From NCBI GenBank assembly GCA_021324035.1, contig JAJPJU010000245.1, positions 1 to 15,269 of the forward strand: DNA of 15,269 nucleotides. Direction: 5' to 3'. Under the pieces are notes generated by a model, which had not been told where the DNA came from, did not search any database, and saw only the letters and a program-made list of their open reading frames with translations. Both the position numbers and the translations under genes were made by a program. The stretch is from Spartobacteria bacterium (lineage in GTDB: Bacteria > Verrucomicrobiota > Verrucomicrobiia > Chthoniobacterales > UBA10450). Shown here piece after piece: positions 6,530-13,726 of the stretch (the stretch's first letter is position 1; the number at the start of each line of letters is the position of its first letter).

Positions 6530-7969
6530 ATGGCCCTTACCGATTCCATTCAGCCCACGATCCTCGTTGTCGACGACGAAAAGCACACCCGCGACGGATT
6601 GCGACGTCTGCTCGAAAACGATTACGACGTTTACGTCTCAGGCGACATCGCTGGTGCAATGAGCGTCCTCGAACGCGAGCACATCGACCTGCTCCTGACG
6701 GATTTGCGGCTTGGCCCCGAGGACGGAATGCAACTGATTGAGCGGGCGCTGAAGATGCCGGACCCGCCAGTCTGCATCATGATGACCGCCTACGGTTCGG
6801 TCGATACCGCGGTCGAAGCGATGAAACGCGGCGCTTACGACTTCGTCACCAAACCGTTGAACCTCGACAAGGTTGAGATGCTAATCTCCCGCGCGCTGCA
6901 CGATCGCAAACTCACGGAGGAAAACCGAGCGCTCCGGCAACAAGTCGACGAACGTTACGGGCTGGACAATATCATCGGCGAATCGGCCGCCCTCCATGAG
7001 GTGCTGAACACGATCCGGCAAGTCGCGCCTTCATCCGCAAACGTGTTGATTGAAGGCGAAAGCGGCACCGGCAAGGAGCTCGCCGCCCACGCAATTCATA
7101 ATTTGAGCCGTCGAAACAAGGCGAAATTCGTGACTGTGCACTGCGCGGCGCTTTCGCCAACTCTCCTTGAAAGCGAATTGTTCGGCCACGAAAAAGGCGC
7201 GTTCACCGGCGCGCATGAACGTCGAATCGGACGGTTCGAACAGGCAAGCGGCGGCACGATTTTCCTGGATGAAGTTGCGGAAATTCCGCTTACCACCCAG
7301 GTGAAGTTGCTTCGTGTGATCAGCGAAGAGCGCGCCTTCGAACGAGTCGGCGGAAATCAAACCTTGCGCGCTGACGTTCGTTTAATCGCAGCAACCAACA
7401 AGAATCTCGAACAACTGGTGAGCGAAGGAAAATTCCGTGACGACTTATATTTCCGCCTCAATGTGGTTCGGATCGTCATGCCGCCGTTGCGCGACCGGAA
7501 AGACGACATCCCGTTGCTGGTGCGGACTTTCTTGCGGCAATTCTCGAAGGCCAACGACAAAAAAATTATCGATGTAACCGCGGAAGCAATGAATGGACTA
7601 TTGACTTACAACTGGCCGGGCAATGTGCGTGAACTGCGCACCGCTATGGAACACGGAGTGGTCATGGCCACCGGTCCAAAAATAACTGTCCGCGATCTGC
7701 CGTCTTCACTTCGCCAGGCGGCGGGCGCTACTCTTCCGCGCGGAATTTCACCGTCGAAAGCATTCGGCGAAAAAGCCAGCCCGCTCGATCTTCATGAAAC
7801 GGAGCGCAAGCTCGTTCTCCAGGCGCTGGCGACCACGAATGGAAACGTCACCGCCGCGGCGAAAAAACTTGGAATCAGCCGGCGAACGCTTCATCGAAAA
7901 ATCAACGAATTGAACGCAAACAAGGAAGCGGACGCAACGAAAGACGGGCAGCAACAACATGCCGGGTAG
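6530..7969 (+). CDS. Sigma54-dependent NtrC-family response regulator
   Basis: A 479-residue activator of sigma54 RNA polymerase. The receiver domain (~7-120) has the acidic pair in ILVVDDE, phospho-acceptor D58 in LLLTDLRLG, Thr in MMTAYGS and K108 in FVTKPLN. The AAA+ domain (~150-385) shows Walker A G176ESGTGKE, the sigma54-contacting GAFTGA loop (223-228), Walker B TIFLDE (243-248) and FRDDLYFRLNV. The C-terminal Fis-type helix-turn-helix (~435-470) includes NGNVTAAAKKLGISRRTLHRKI. All catalytic and sigma54-contact motifs are intact. ATG 6530 is preferred because the receiver fold begins a few residues later; an in-frame GTG at 6500 would add ten residues encoded partly by a palindrome. 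The kinase upstream is the likely partner. The 3' end overlaps the next gene by 11 bases, so the membrane glycosyltransferase may be co-transcribed. Confidence 0.95.
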   Translation: MALTDSIQPTILVVDDEKHTRDGLRRLLENDYDVYVSGDIAGAMSVLEREHIDLLLTDLRLGPEDGMQLIERALKMPDPPVCIMMTAYGSVDTAVEAMKRGAYDFVTKPLNLDKVEMLISRALHDRKLTEENRALRQQVDERYGLDNIIGESAALHEVLNTIRQVAPSSANVLIEGESGTGKELAAHAIHNLSRRNKAKFVTVHCAALSPTLLESELFGHEKGAFTGAHERRIGRFEQASGGTIFLDEVAEIPLTTQVKLLRVISEERAFERVGGNQTLRADVRLIAATNKNLEQLVSEGKFRDDLYFRLNVVRIVMPPLRDRKDDIPLLVRTFLRQFSKANDKKIIDVTAEAMNGLLTYNWPGNVRELRTAMEHGVVMATGPKITVRDLPSSLRQAAGATLPRGISPSKAFGEKASPLDLHETERKLVLQALATTNGNVTAAAKKLGISRRTLHRKINELNANKEADATKDGQQQHAG

Positions 7970-9695
7970 CGAAGAATTCATCCAAAGCGCAGTTCACGCG
8001 CTGGAAGCAGGCGGACTCGCAGTCTGGATCAAACGCGGTGCGGTCGCGCTCGGCATCATCGCGATTGCCGCGATCTATTTATACCAATTCCGCGGACTCT
8101 CGACGTCACAGGCAATGGACCAGGCGCAAATCGGCCGCGCAATTGCCAGCGGCGAAGGTTGGAAAACAAAACTCGCCCGGCCCCGCGCCATCGGCCAGCT
8201 CCAGACCCATGGCAGATCCATCACCGACAACATTTGGACCGACACTTACAACGCGCCCTTGCCGCCGTTCATCGACGCCATCGCACTTTTTTTCGTTAAG
8301 TCTCACTGGAAAATAACACCGCGCACCCTCGTTTACGCCGGCGATCGCGCGATCGCCATGATGTCGATCCTGCTTTTTCTGGGATCGATCGCCGTCTTGT
8401 TTTTCACGGCGCGACGATTGTTTGACAGGCGTCTCGCATTGCTGGCGTGCGGCCTGGTCCTTCTTTGCGACGCCATGTGGGAATATTCGCTCTCAGGTTT
8501 GCCGCAAATGCTGTTGCTCCTGTTGTTCAATGTCGCGGTCTATCTCACGGTTCGCGCGGTCGAATCATATTACGCAGGCGAATCGACCACGAGATGGTTC
8601 GCCGCCATGGGCGCGACCTTCGGGCTGCTCGCCCTCACCCATGCGCTAACCTTCTGGATTTTTCTGGGCGCCGTAATTTTCGCGGGATTGTTCTTTCGTC
8701 CCCGGGGATGGTCCGCGGCGATTATGGCCGTCGGCTGGGCAATCCTGTATCTGCCGTGGCTGATTCGCACTTATGTGGTTTCCGGAAATCCGGGAGGCGT
8801 CGCGATCTACTCTCTTTTCGCCGGAATCGGACACACCGAATGGGGCTGGATGCGACAAACGAATTTTGATCCGGGTGTGGCGTTGATCAGCTCGTTCCGC
8901 GACAAACTCACCACCGGTTTAACCGGGCAAACCGCGCACTTATTCGAATACTTTGGGCTAAGCGTTGTCGCATTGATGTTCTTTGTTTCGCTGCTTCATC
9001 CGTTCAAGCGAACGGAAACCGCGGCCGTTCGCTGGATGATCCTCGCCATGTGGGGCGGCGCGGTCCTCGGCATGTGCCTCTATGGGATCAATGAAGAACA
9101 AGGCGTCGCCGCAAATCAACTGCATCTGATTTTTGTTCCGTTGATGACCTGTTACGGCCTTGCCTATCTCCTGGTGCAATGGAACCGACTCGCGCTCAGT
9201 TTTCCGTTCGCCCGCGCCGGTTTTCTCACCCTGCTCTATTTGCTGTGCGCATTGCCGATGATTTTCGCAACGCCGTGGCTGGCTCCGCAAAAGCCGTTTG
9301 TTCGCTGGCCACCCTACATGCCCGCGCTTATCGGCGTCTTGAATGACTGGATGCGCCCGGAAGAAGTCACCGTTTCCGACATGCCGTGGGCCGTCGCCTG
9401 GTACGCAAACCGCCGGAGTTTGTGGCTGCCCGAAACGATCCGGGCGTTTACCGATTTGAGTGACTACAATGTTCTCGGCGGGCCGATAAACGGCGTTTAT
9501 CTCACGCCAATCAGCGGCACCGACAATAAACTCCGCGACATCGTGCGAGGAGAATACAAGGATTGGGCGCCGGTTATTCAGCGAACCCAGATCCTGGAAA
9601 AGTTTCCATTGAAATGGAACAGCGTCGCGCTTGGTCTGGACAACGAATGCATTTTCCTGAGCGATCACAACCGGGAACAGCCGCCCGCACAATGA
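7959..9695 (+). CDS. Polytopic GT-C type membrane glycosyltransferase (ArnT/PMT-like)
   Basis: A 578-residue integral membrane protein with about ten or more hydrophobic segments (first ~27-44; others near 128-150, 155-175 and 185-200) and a soluble C-terminal portion. The loop after the first segment reads SQAMD54QAQIGRAIASGEGW, then ITDNIWTDTYNAPLPPF. This follows the GT-C plan, in which an Asp in the first periplasmic loop is catalytic and the donor is a polyprenyl-phosphate sugar. D54 is therefore a candidate catalytic residue (inference). The C-terminal ~130 residues (ADSMPWAVAWYANRR-like region) probably face the periplasm. ATG 7959 lies inside the regulator gene (11-base overlap), implying coupled translation. 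glmM follows after 52 bases, placing it next to cell-wall sugar metabolism. Substrate and product are unknown. Confidence 0.8.
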   Translation: MPGSEEFIQSAVHALEAGGLAVWIKRGAVALGIIAIAAIYLYQFRGLSTSQAMDQAQIGRAIASGEGWKTKLARPRAIGQLQTHGRSITDNIWTDTYNAPLPPFIDAIALFFVKSHWKITPRTLVYAGDRAIAMMSILLFLGSIAVLFFTARRLFDRRLALLACGLVLLCDAMWEYSLSGLPQMLLLLLFNVAVYLTVRAVESYYAGESTTRWFAAMGATFGLLALTHALTFWIFLGAVIFAGLFFRPRGWSAAIMAVGWAILYLPWLIRTYVVSGNPGGVAIYSLFAGIGHTEWGWMRQTNFDPGVALISSFRDKLTTGLTGQTAHLFEYFGLSVVALMFFVSLLHPFKRTETAAVRWMILAMWGGAVLGMCLYGINEEQGVAANQLHLIFVPLMTCYGLAYLLVQWNRLALSFPFARAGFLTLLYLLCALPMIFATPWLAPQKPFVRWPPYMPALIGVLNDWMRPEEVTVSDMPWAVAWYANRRSLWLPETIRAFTDLSDYNVLGGPINGVYLTPISGTDNKLRDIVRGEYKDWAPVIQRTQILEKFPLKWNSVALGLDNECIFLSDHNREQPPAQ

Positions 9696-9751
9696 TTGGC
9701 GACACTTTCTCGTTTACGAACTGGCATCCGAGCGTTTCAGTAAGACCGTGA
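9692..9751 (+). CDS. Possible 19-codon coupling ORF between the glycosyltransferase and glmM
   Basis: ATG 9692 overlaps the upstream stop (ATGA), and its TGA at 9749-9751 overlaps the glmM GTG start (GTGA). The frame reads MIGDTFSFTNWHPSVSVRP. Two tetranucleotide overlaps at both ends are suggestive of ribosome handover, but an open frame of this length arises easily by chance and no family is recognised. Listed as tentative. Confidence 0.2.
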   Translation: MIGDTFSFTNWHPSVSVRP

Positions 9752-11136
9752 AACAACCGCCGGCAAAAATTTTCGGCACTGACGGCGTCCGTGGGATCGC
9801 TAATGTCGAGCCCGTGACGGCTGAGACGGTGTTGAAACTCGGCCGCGCCGCCGCGCACGTTTTCACGCAGTTGAATCCGCGAACGCTGCCTGAAGGCGCG
9901 CGGCCCAAGATCGTGCTTGGCAAAGACACCAGGCGCTCCGGTTACATGCTCGAGAACGCGCTTGTTGCCGGGATCACTTCACTCGGCGTCGATGTTCTCG
10001 TCATCGGACCGCTTCCGACTCCGGGGGTTGCTTACATCACGCGATCGCTCCGGGCCGACGCCGGAATTGTCTTGTCCGCCTCGCACAATCCTTACGCGGA
10101 CAACGGCATTAAATTCTTCCGGCACGACGGCTACAAACTCGACGACCAGGTTGAATCGCAAATCGAAGATCTTGTTTTCACCGGCAAGATCGACAACATC
10201 CGGCCGACTGCCGGAAATATTGGCCGCGCTACGCGCATCGATGATGCGCTGGGCCGGTATGTCGAATTCGCGAAGACAAGTTTCCCGCGAAGGATGTCGC
10301 TGGAAGAATTGCGCATCGCCGTCGACGTGGCCAACGGCGCCGCTTACAAATCAACGCCCTGCATTTTGCGCGAGCTCGGGGCCGAAGTTGTGGTCGCTCA
10401 CGACGAGCCGAATGGAATGAACATTAACGACGGCTGCGGAAGTACCTACCCGGACGAGATCCAGCGAATCGTCGAAGCGACTGACGCTGACGTCGGAATT
10501 ACTCACGATGGCGATGCCGATCGTGTTCTTCTCTGCGATGAAAACGGTGAAATCGTCGATGGCGACGAAATTCTGGCGATCGCTGCGCTCGATCTTTTGA
10601 ACTCGAACCAGCTGCGCGATAACACCCTGGTCGCGACGGTCATGAGCAACTTTGGTCTCGATGAAGCGCTCGCCGCGAATGGCGGCAAGGTGATTCGCAC
10701 GAAAGTCGGGGATCGCTATGTGATCGAAGAAATGATGAAGAAGAATCTGAACCTGGGAGGCGAACAGAGCGGCCACATCATTTTCCGCGATTTCACCACA
10801 ACCGGCGACGGCATCATCAGCGCGCTCCAGATCCTCCGGATCATGCACGAACGCGGACAGCCGCTGAGCAAGTTGAAGAAATGTCTCAAAAAATATCCGC
10901 AGGCCCAGCGCAACCTGCCGGTGAAATCAAAGCCTCCGATCGAAGAACTGCGCGAAGTTGTGAAGTTGCGAGATGAAGTTGAACGCGAGTTGGCCGGCAA
11001 AGGCCGCGTTCTTCTGCGCTACTCCGGCACTGAATCGAAGATCCGGCTTTTGATCGAGGGCCGCGAATTCGATAAGATCGATAAACACGCCAACCGAATC
11101 GCCGACGCGATTCAAACTGCGATCGGCGCAAACTGA
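9748..11136 (+). CDS. glmM: Phosphoglucosamine mutase
   Basis: A 462-residue enzyme converting glucosamine-6-phosphate to glucosamine-1-phosphate, the precursor step for UDP-GlcNAc and hence peptidoglycan and LPS. The GlmM motifs are all present: N-terminal KIFGTDGVRG; active-site loop SAS112HNPYADNGIKFF with phosphoserine S112; Mg-binding loop D254-G-D256-A-D258-R; sugar-specificity loop G338-E339-QSGH; and phosphate-binding RYSGTES (424-430). Length is close to the ~445 of E. coli. The start is GTG 9748, just before the conserved N-terminus; no upstream ATG fits. The family is activated by serine phosphorylation. scpB starts 3 bases after the stop, so the two are probably co-transcribed. 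Confidence 0.97.
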   Translation: MKQPPAKIFGTDGVRGIANVEPVTAETVLKLGRAAAHVFTQLNPRTLPEGARPKIVLGKDTRRSGYMLENALVAGITSLGVDVLVIGPLPTPGVAYITRSLRADAGIVLSASHNPYADNGIKFFRHDGYKLDDQVESQIEDLVFTGKIDNIRPTAGNIGRATRIDDALGRYVEFAKTSFPRRMSLEELRIAVDVANGAAYKSTPCILRELGAEVVVAHDEPNGMNINDGCGSTYPDEIQRIVEATDADVGITHDGDADRVLLCDENGEIVDGDEILAIAALDLLNSNQLRDNTLVATVMSNFGLDEALAANGGKVIRTKVGDRYVIEEMMKKNLNLGGEQSGHIIFRDFTTTGDGIISALQILRIMHERGQPLSKLKKCLKKYPQAQRNLPVKSKPPIEELREVVKLRDEVERELAGKGRVLLRYSGTESKIRLLIEGREFDKIDKHANRIADAIQTAIGAN

Positions 11137-11139
11137 ATA

Positions 11140-11790
11140 ATGACTTTATCTCACGTTATCGAGGCCCTCTTGTTCAGCGCGCACAAGCCGCTTTCGACGA
11201 ACGAGATTGTTGATCTTCTCCGGAATGCCGGCGCGGAAGATGATTTCGCGCCTAACGAGTTTGCAAAATCGAAGCCGGCCGAAGTCGAGGCCGCGCTCGA
11301 ACAACTGAAAGTCGAATACATTCAGACCGAGCATGGCTTTCAGCTCGCGGAAAAGGCCGGTGGCTGGCAGTTGACCAGCGATCCCAAATACGCCCAGTGG
11401 GTCCGCGGATTGTTCCCGGCGCCAAAGCCGGCGCGCTTGAGTTCGCCCGCGCTGGAAACACTTGCCATCATCGCCTACCGCCAACCGATCACCCGGGCCG
11501 ATGTTGAGGCTGTTCGCGGCGTGACCATCGATGGCGTTTTGCAAACACTGATGGAACGCGGCCTGGTGAAAATTTCCGGTCGCGCCGAAATTCCCGGACG
11601 GCCCCTGCTTTACGAGACGACCGAGTTCTTTCTCGACCACTTCGGCCTTCGCAACCTGGACGAGCTTCCGAATGTCGAAGAATTGCGCACCCGGCATCTG
11701 CCAACAGCGCCTCGACTGGAACCCACTGCGGCCGAACAACAAGCTGCAGATACCACAACGCCATCGGAGGCACCGACAAATTCTGGGTAA
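11140..11790 (+). CDS. scpB: SMC-ScpAB complex subunit ScpB
   Basis: A 216-residue chromosome-segregation protein that binds ScpA as a dimer and regulates the bacterial SMC condensin. Two winged-helix domains are expected (~1-85 and ~95-165). The second carries the family signature SSPALETLAIIAYRQPITRADVEAVRGV, then RPLLYETTEFFLDHFGL. The last ~40 residues are Pro/Thr/Ala/Glu-rich and poorly conserved in the family. ATG 11140 sits 3 bases after glmM with no separate ribosome-binding site, which suggests coupling. No scpA is in the window, unlike the usual scpA-scpB pairing. The final codons (N-S-G-stop) are supplied by the hairpin repeat beginning at 11781, so an insertion may have changed the original C-terminus. 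Confidence 0.93.
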   Translation: MTLSHVIEALLFSAHKPLSTNEIVDLLRNAGAEDDFAPNEFAKSKPAEVEAALEQLKVEYIQTEHGFQLAEKAGGWQLTSDPKYAQWVRGLFPAPKPARLSSPALETLAIIAYRQPITRADVEAVRGVTIDGVLQTLMERGLVKISGRAEIPGRPLLYETTEFFLDHFGLRNLDELPNVEELRTRHLPTAPRLEPTAAEQQAADTTTPSEAPTNSG

Positions 11791-11832
11791 CGCACGCGTC
11801 TCGCGTGCCCGGCGAAAGCGTCTCGCTTTCGC
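11781..11832 (+). repeat. Tandem-hairpin intergenic repeat, copy A
   Basis: The copy begins with TTCTGGGTA. Hairpin 1 is GCACGCG-TCT-CGCGTGC (11792-11808). Hairpin 2 is GCGAAAGCG-TCT-CGCTTTCGC (11812-11832). Both stems are perfect with identical TCT loops. It matches the element at 13632-13682 in order and spacing. It overlaps the scpB stop codon (11788-11790) and ends 7 bases before the hydrolase ATG. It resembles REP-type palindromic repeats; no transposase is nearby. Confidence 0.75.
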
Positions 11833-11839
11833 GAGCTTT

Positions 11840-12898
11840 ATGTCTCTTACCAACTCAAAGACCGTTTTGGCGAGACGCGCCCGACTCCCAATCCATTTCG
11901 TTGTCACGCTGGCACTGACCGCGTCCTCGTTCGCCGCCGACATTCAACCCGGAAATTGCGCGCGGGCCGCGGGCTACTCTGAAAATAACCGCGGTTTTTC
12001 CATGCTGGTCATGCAAAACGGCAAAACTGTTTTCGAACATTACGCCAATGGCGGCGGCGCCGACATGCGATGCAAAATTTTCAGCGGCACCAAAAGTTTC
12101 TGGGGGATCGCTGCCCTTTGCGCTGTGCGCGATGGCTTGATCAGGCTCGACGATCTTGTCTCCGACACCATCACTGAATGGAAAAACGATCCGCGCAGAT
12201 CACACATCACGATTCGGCAATTGCTCAATCAGACCGACGGAATCGAGCCCGCTCCGCATCTTCACAGCGATTCAATCCGCGACCGGGACGCTGTCGCGAT
12301 TCAATTGCCGTTAGTTGCGCCGCCGGGCGCCGCATTCGCCTACGGACCGAGTCATCTTCAAATCTTCAACGAGCTGCTTCGCCGGAAGCTGAACGGAAAA
12401 TCAACCACCTCCTACATTCAGGAGAATGTTCTGTCGCCGCTTGGCCTAACGAGTCTGGAATTTAAGAAAGACGGCCGCGGCAATCCGCTGCCTGCCAGCG
12501 GATTCGAGCTGACCGCGCGCGAGTGGGCGAGGTTCGGCGAGCTCCTGCTCGGGCGCGGCAATTACAATGGGAAACAGATTGTTCCCTCGACTTTGCTGAA
12601 CCAGGCCTTTGTTGGTTCCGGCGCGAATCCGTCCTACGGATTGACGTTGTGGCTAAACCGGCAGGCGCCCAACGCCCGCGAGATCGATTACGAAAAGGAG
12701 ATCGACTTGAAATGGCAACGCGCGCGCTGGGGCGGCATTTGTGTTTCCCGGGCGGCGCCGTCCGACATGGTGGTCGCCCTTGGCTCGAATTATCAGCGTC
12801 TGTTCGTCATTCCGTCGATGAACGCGTTGATCGTCCGCCAGGGAATGAGCGCGAAATTTTCTGACGCCTATTTTTTGCGGCTCGTTCTGGGCCGATAG
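11840..12898 (+). CDS. Exported serine beta-lactamase-like hydrolase
   Basis: A 352-residue serine hydrolase of the class C beta-lactamase/DD-peptidase superfamily. It has an N-terminal signal peptide: basic KTVLARRAR, hydrophobic FVVTLALTA, predicted cleavage at SFA-AD near 32-33. The nucleophile motif is S82-G-T-K85 (SxxK). A Tyr motif, Y168-G-P-S171, takes the YxN/YxS position. Further features include LLNQTDGI (~128-135, the LLxHTSGI-like strand) and YIQENVLSPLGL. The third KTG/HxG motif is not obvious. ATG 11840 is chosen because it opens a clean signal peptide; the frame stays open upstream to 11672 inside scpB, but that would be out of place. Members range from esterases to peptidases, so the substrate is unknown. 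Its 5' end is almost touched by repeat copy A. Confidence 0.88.
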   Translation: MSLTNSKTVLARRARLPIHFVVTLALTASSFAADIQPGNCARAAGYSENNRGFSMLVMQNGKTVFEHYANGGGADMRCKIFSGTKSFWGIAALCAVRDGLIRLDDLVSDTITEWKNDPRRSHITIRQLLNQTDGIEPAPHLHSDSIRDRDAVAIQLPLVAPPGAAFAYGPSHLQIFNELLRRKLNGKSTTSYIQENVLSPLGLTSLEFKKDGRGNPLPASGFELTAREWARFGELLLGRGNYNGKQIVPSTLLNQAFVGSGANPSYGLTLWLNRQAPNAREIDYEKEIDLKWQRARWGGICVSRAAPSDMVVALGSNYQRLFVIPSMNALIVRQGMSAKFSDAYFLRLVLGR

Positions 12899-12941
12899 CG
12901 GACTTTGCTAACCGTTTGGCGCAGTTTAGATTGTCCGTCTT

Positions 12942-13607
12942 ATGAACAAATTTGCGCTCGGCTGTGGCGGATTGGTCGCTATTCTCGTCTTCATCATCGT
13001 CGTTTGTGGACTGGCGTTGATGGGCAGTTACAATCGGCTGGTCGGCCTTGGCCAAAGTGTGGATGCGCAATGGGCCCAGGTCCAAACCGTCTACCAACGA
13101 CGCGCAGATTTGATTCCCAACCTGGTGAACACTGTCGCCGGCGCGGCGAACTTCGAAAAATCGACGCTCACCGAAGTGACCAATGCTCGCGCCAGTGTCG
13201 GTCGTGTCCAATTGGATCCAAACAAGGCGCCGACTGACGCAAAACAGCTTCAGGAATTCCAGGCCGCTCAAGGGCAGCTGAGCAATGCTCTGTCGCGTCT
13301 GCTTGTCGTTGCCGAAAATTACCCGCAGCTCAAAGCGACTGAAAATTTCCAGGGCTTGCAGGCCCAGCTCGAAGGAACGGAAAATCGAATTTCGGTCGAG
13401 CGAAATAAATTCAACACGACTGTTCAGGGATACAATGTCGCGGTGCGCAGTTTTCCAACGAATTTGATCGCGGGAATGTTTGGATTCGCGCCTCGACCAT
13501 TTTTTGAAGCATCCCAAGGCGCGCAAAACGCGCCGACTGTGAATTTCAATTTCAATTCGCCGGCGCCGGCGGCCTCGCCCGCAGCAACCGCAGCTGCGAC
13601 ACCGTAA
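12942..13607 (+). CDS. lemA: LemA family membrane protein
   Basis: A 221-residue protein with one N-terminal transmembrane helix (~7-28) and a mostly alpha-helical extracytoplasmic coiled bundle. LemA features are clear: SYNRLVGLGQSVDAQWAQVQTVYQRRADLIPNLVNTV, ENYPQLKATENFQGLQAQLEGTENRI and RNKFNTTVQGYNVAVRSFPTN. The C-terminal tail is Pro/Ala-rich. The family is widespread but its biochemical role is unclear. It is repeatedly found beside TPM-domain (YgcG-type) genes, as here, which suggests a shared envelope function. ATG 12942 has no Shine-Dalgarno sequence; a TAGATT hexamer (12927-12932) lies 9 bases upstream. It probably heads the unit that runs to the window end. Confidence 0.93.
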   Translation: MNKFALGCGGLVAILVFIIVVCGLALMGSYNRLVGLGQSVDAQWAQVQTVYQRRADLIPNLVNTVAGAANFEKSTLTEVTNARASVGRVQLDPNKAPTDAKQLQEFQAAQGQLSNALSRLLVVAENYPQLKATENFQGLQAQLEGTENRISVERNKFNTTVQGYNVAVRSFPTNLIAGMFGFAPRPFFEASQGAQNAPTVNFNFNSPAPAASPAATAAATP

Positions 13608-13631
13608 GATTTTTACGAATGCGCGCGTTCG

Positions 13632-13682
13632 TTCTGGGTAGCGCACGCGTCCCGCGTGTTGGCGATTGCGTCTCGCAATCGC
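13632..13682 (+). repeat. Tandem-hairpin intergenic repeat, copy B
   Basis: TTCTGGGTA is followed by hairpin 1, GCACGCG-TCC-CGCGTGT (13643-13659), and hairpin 2, GCGATTGCG-TCT-CGCAATCGC (13662-13682). Relative to copy A, two base pairs of stem 2 have changed on both sides, keeping the pairing. Further stems follow: TTGG-GCG-CGA-CGCCAA-like (13693-13708, one bulge) and GCACCC-GCGAA-GGGTGC (13714-13730). It fills the lemA-TPM gap and is translated if the ATG at 13619 is used. Confidence 0.75.
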
Positions 13683-13726
13683 TAAAGGTTGGTTGGGCGC
13701 GACGCCAAGTCCAGCACCCGCGAAGG

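Noticed and set aside
13603..13617. CGTAA-GATTT-TTACG dyad at the lemA stop as a terminator
   Set aside because: A five-pair AT-rich stem without a following T-tract is too weak, and the TPM gene downstream appears to be in the same unit.
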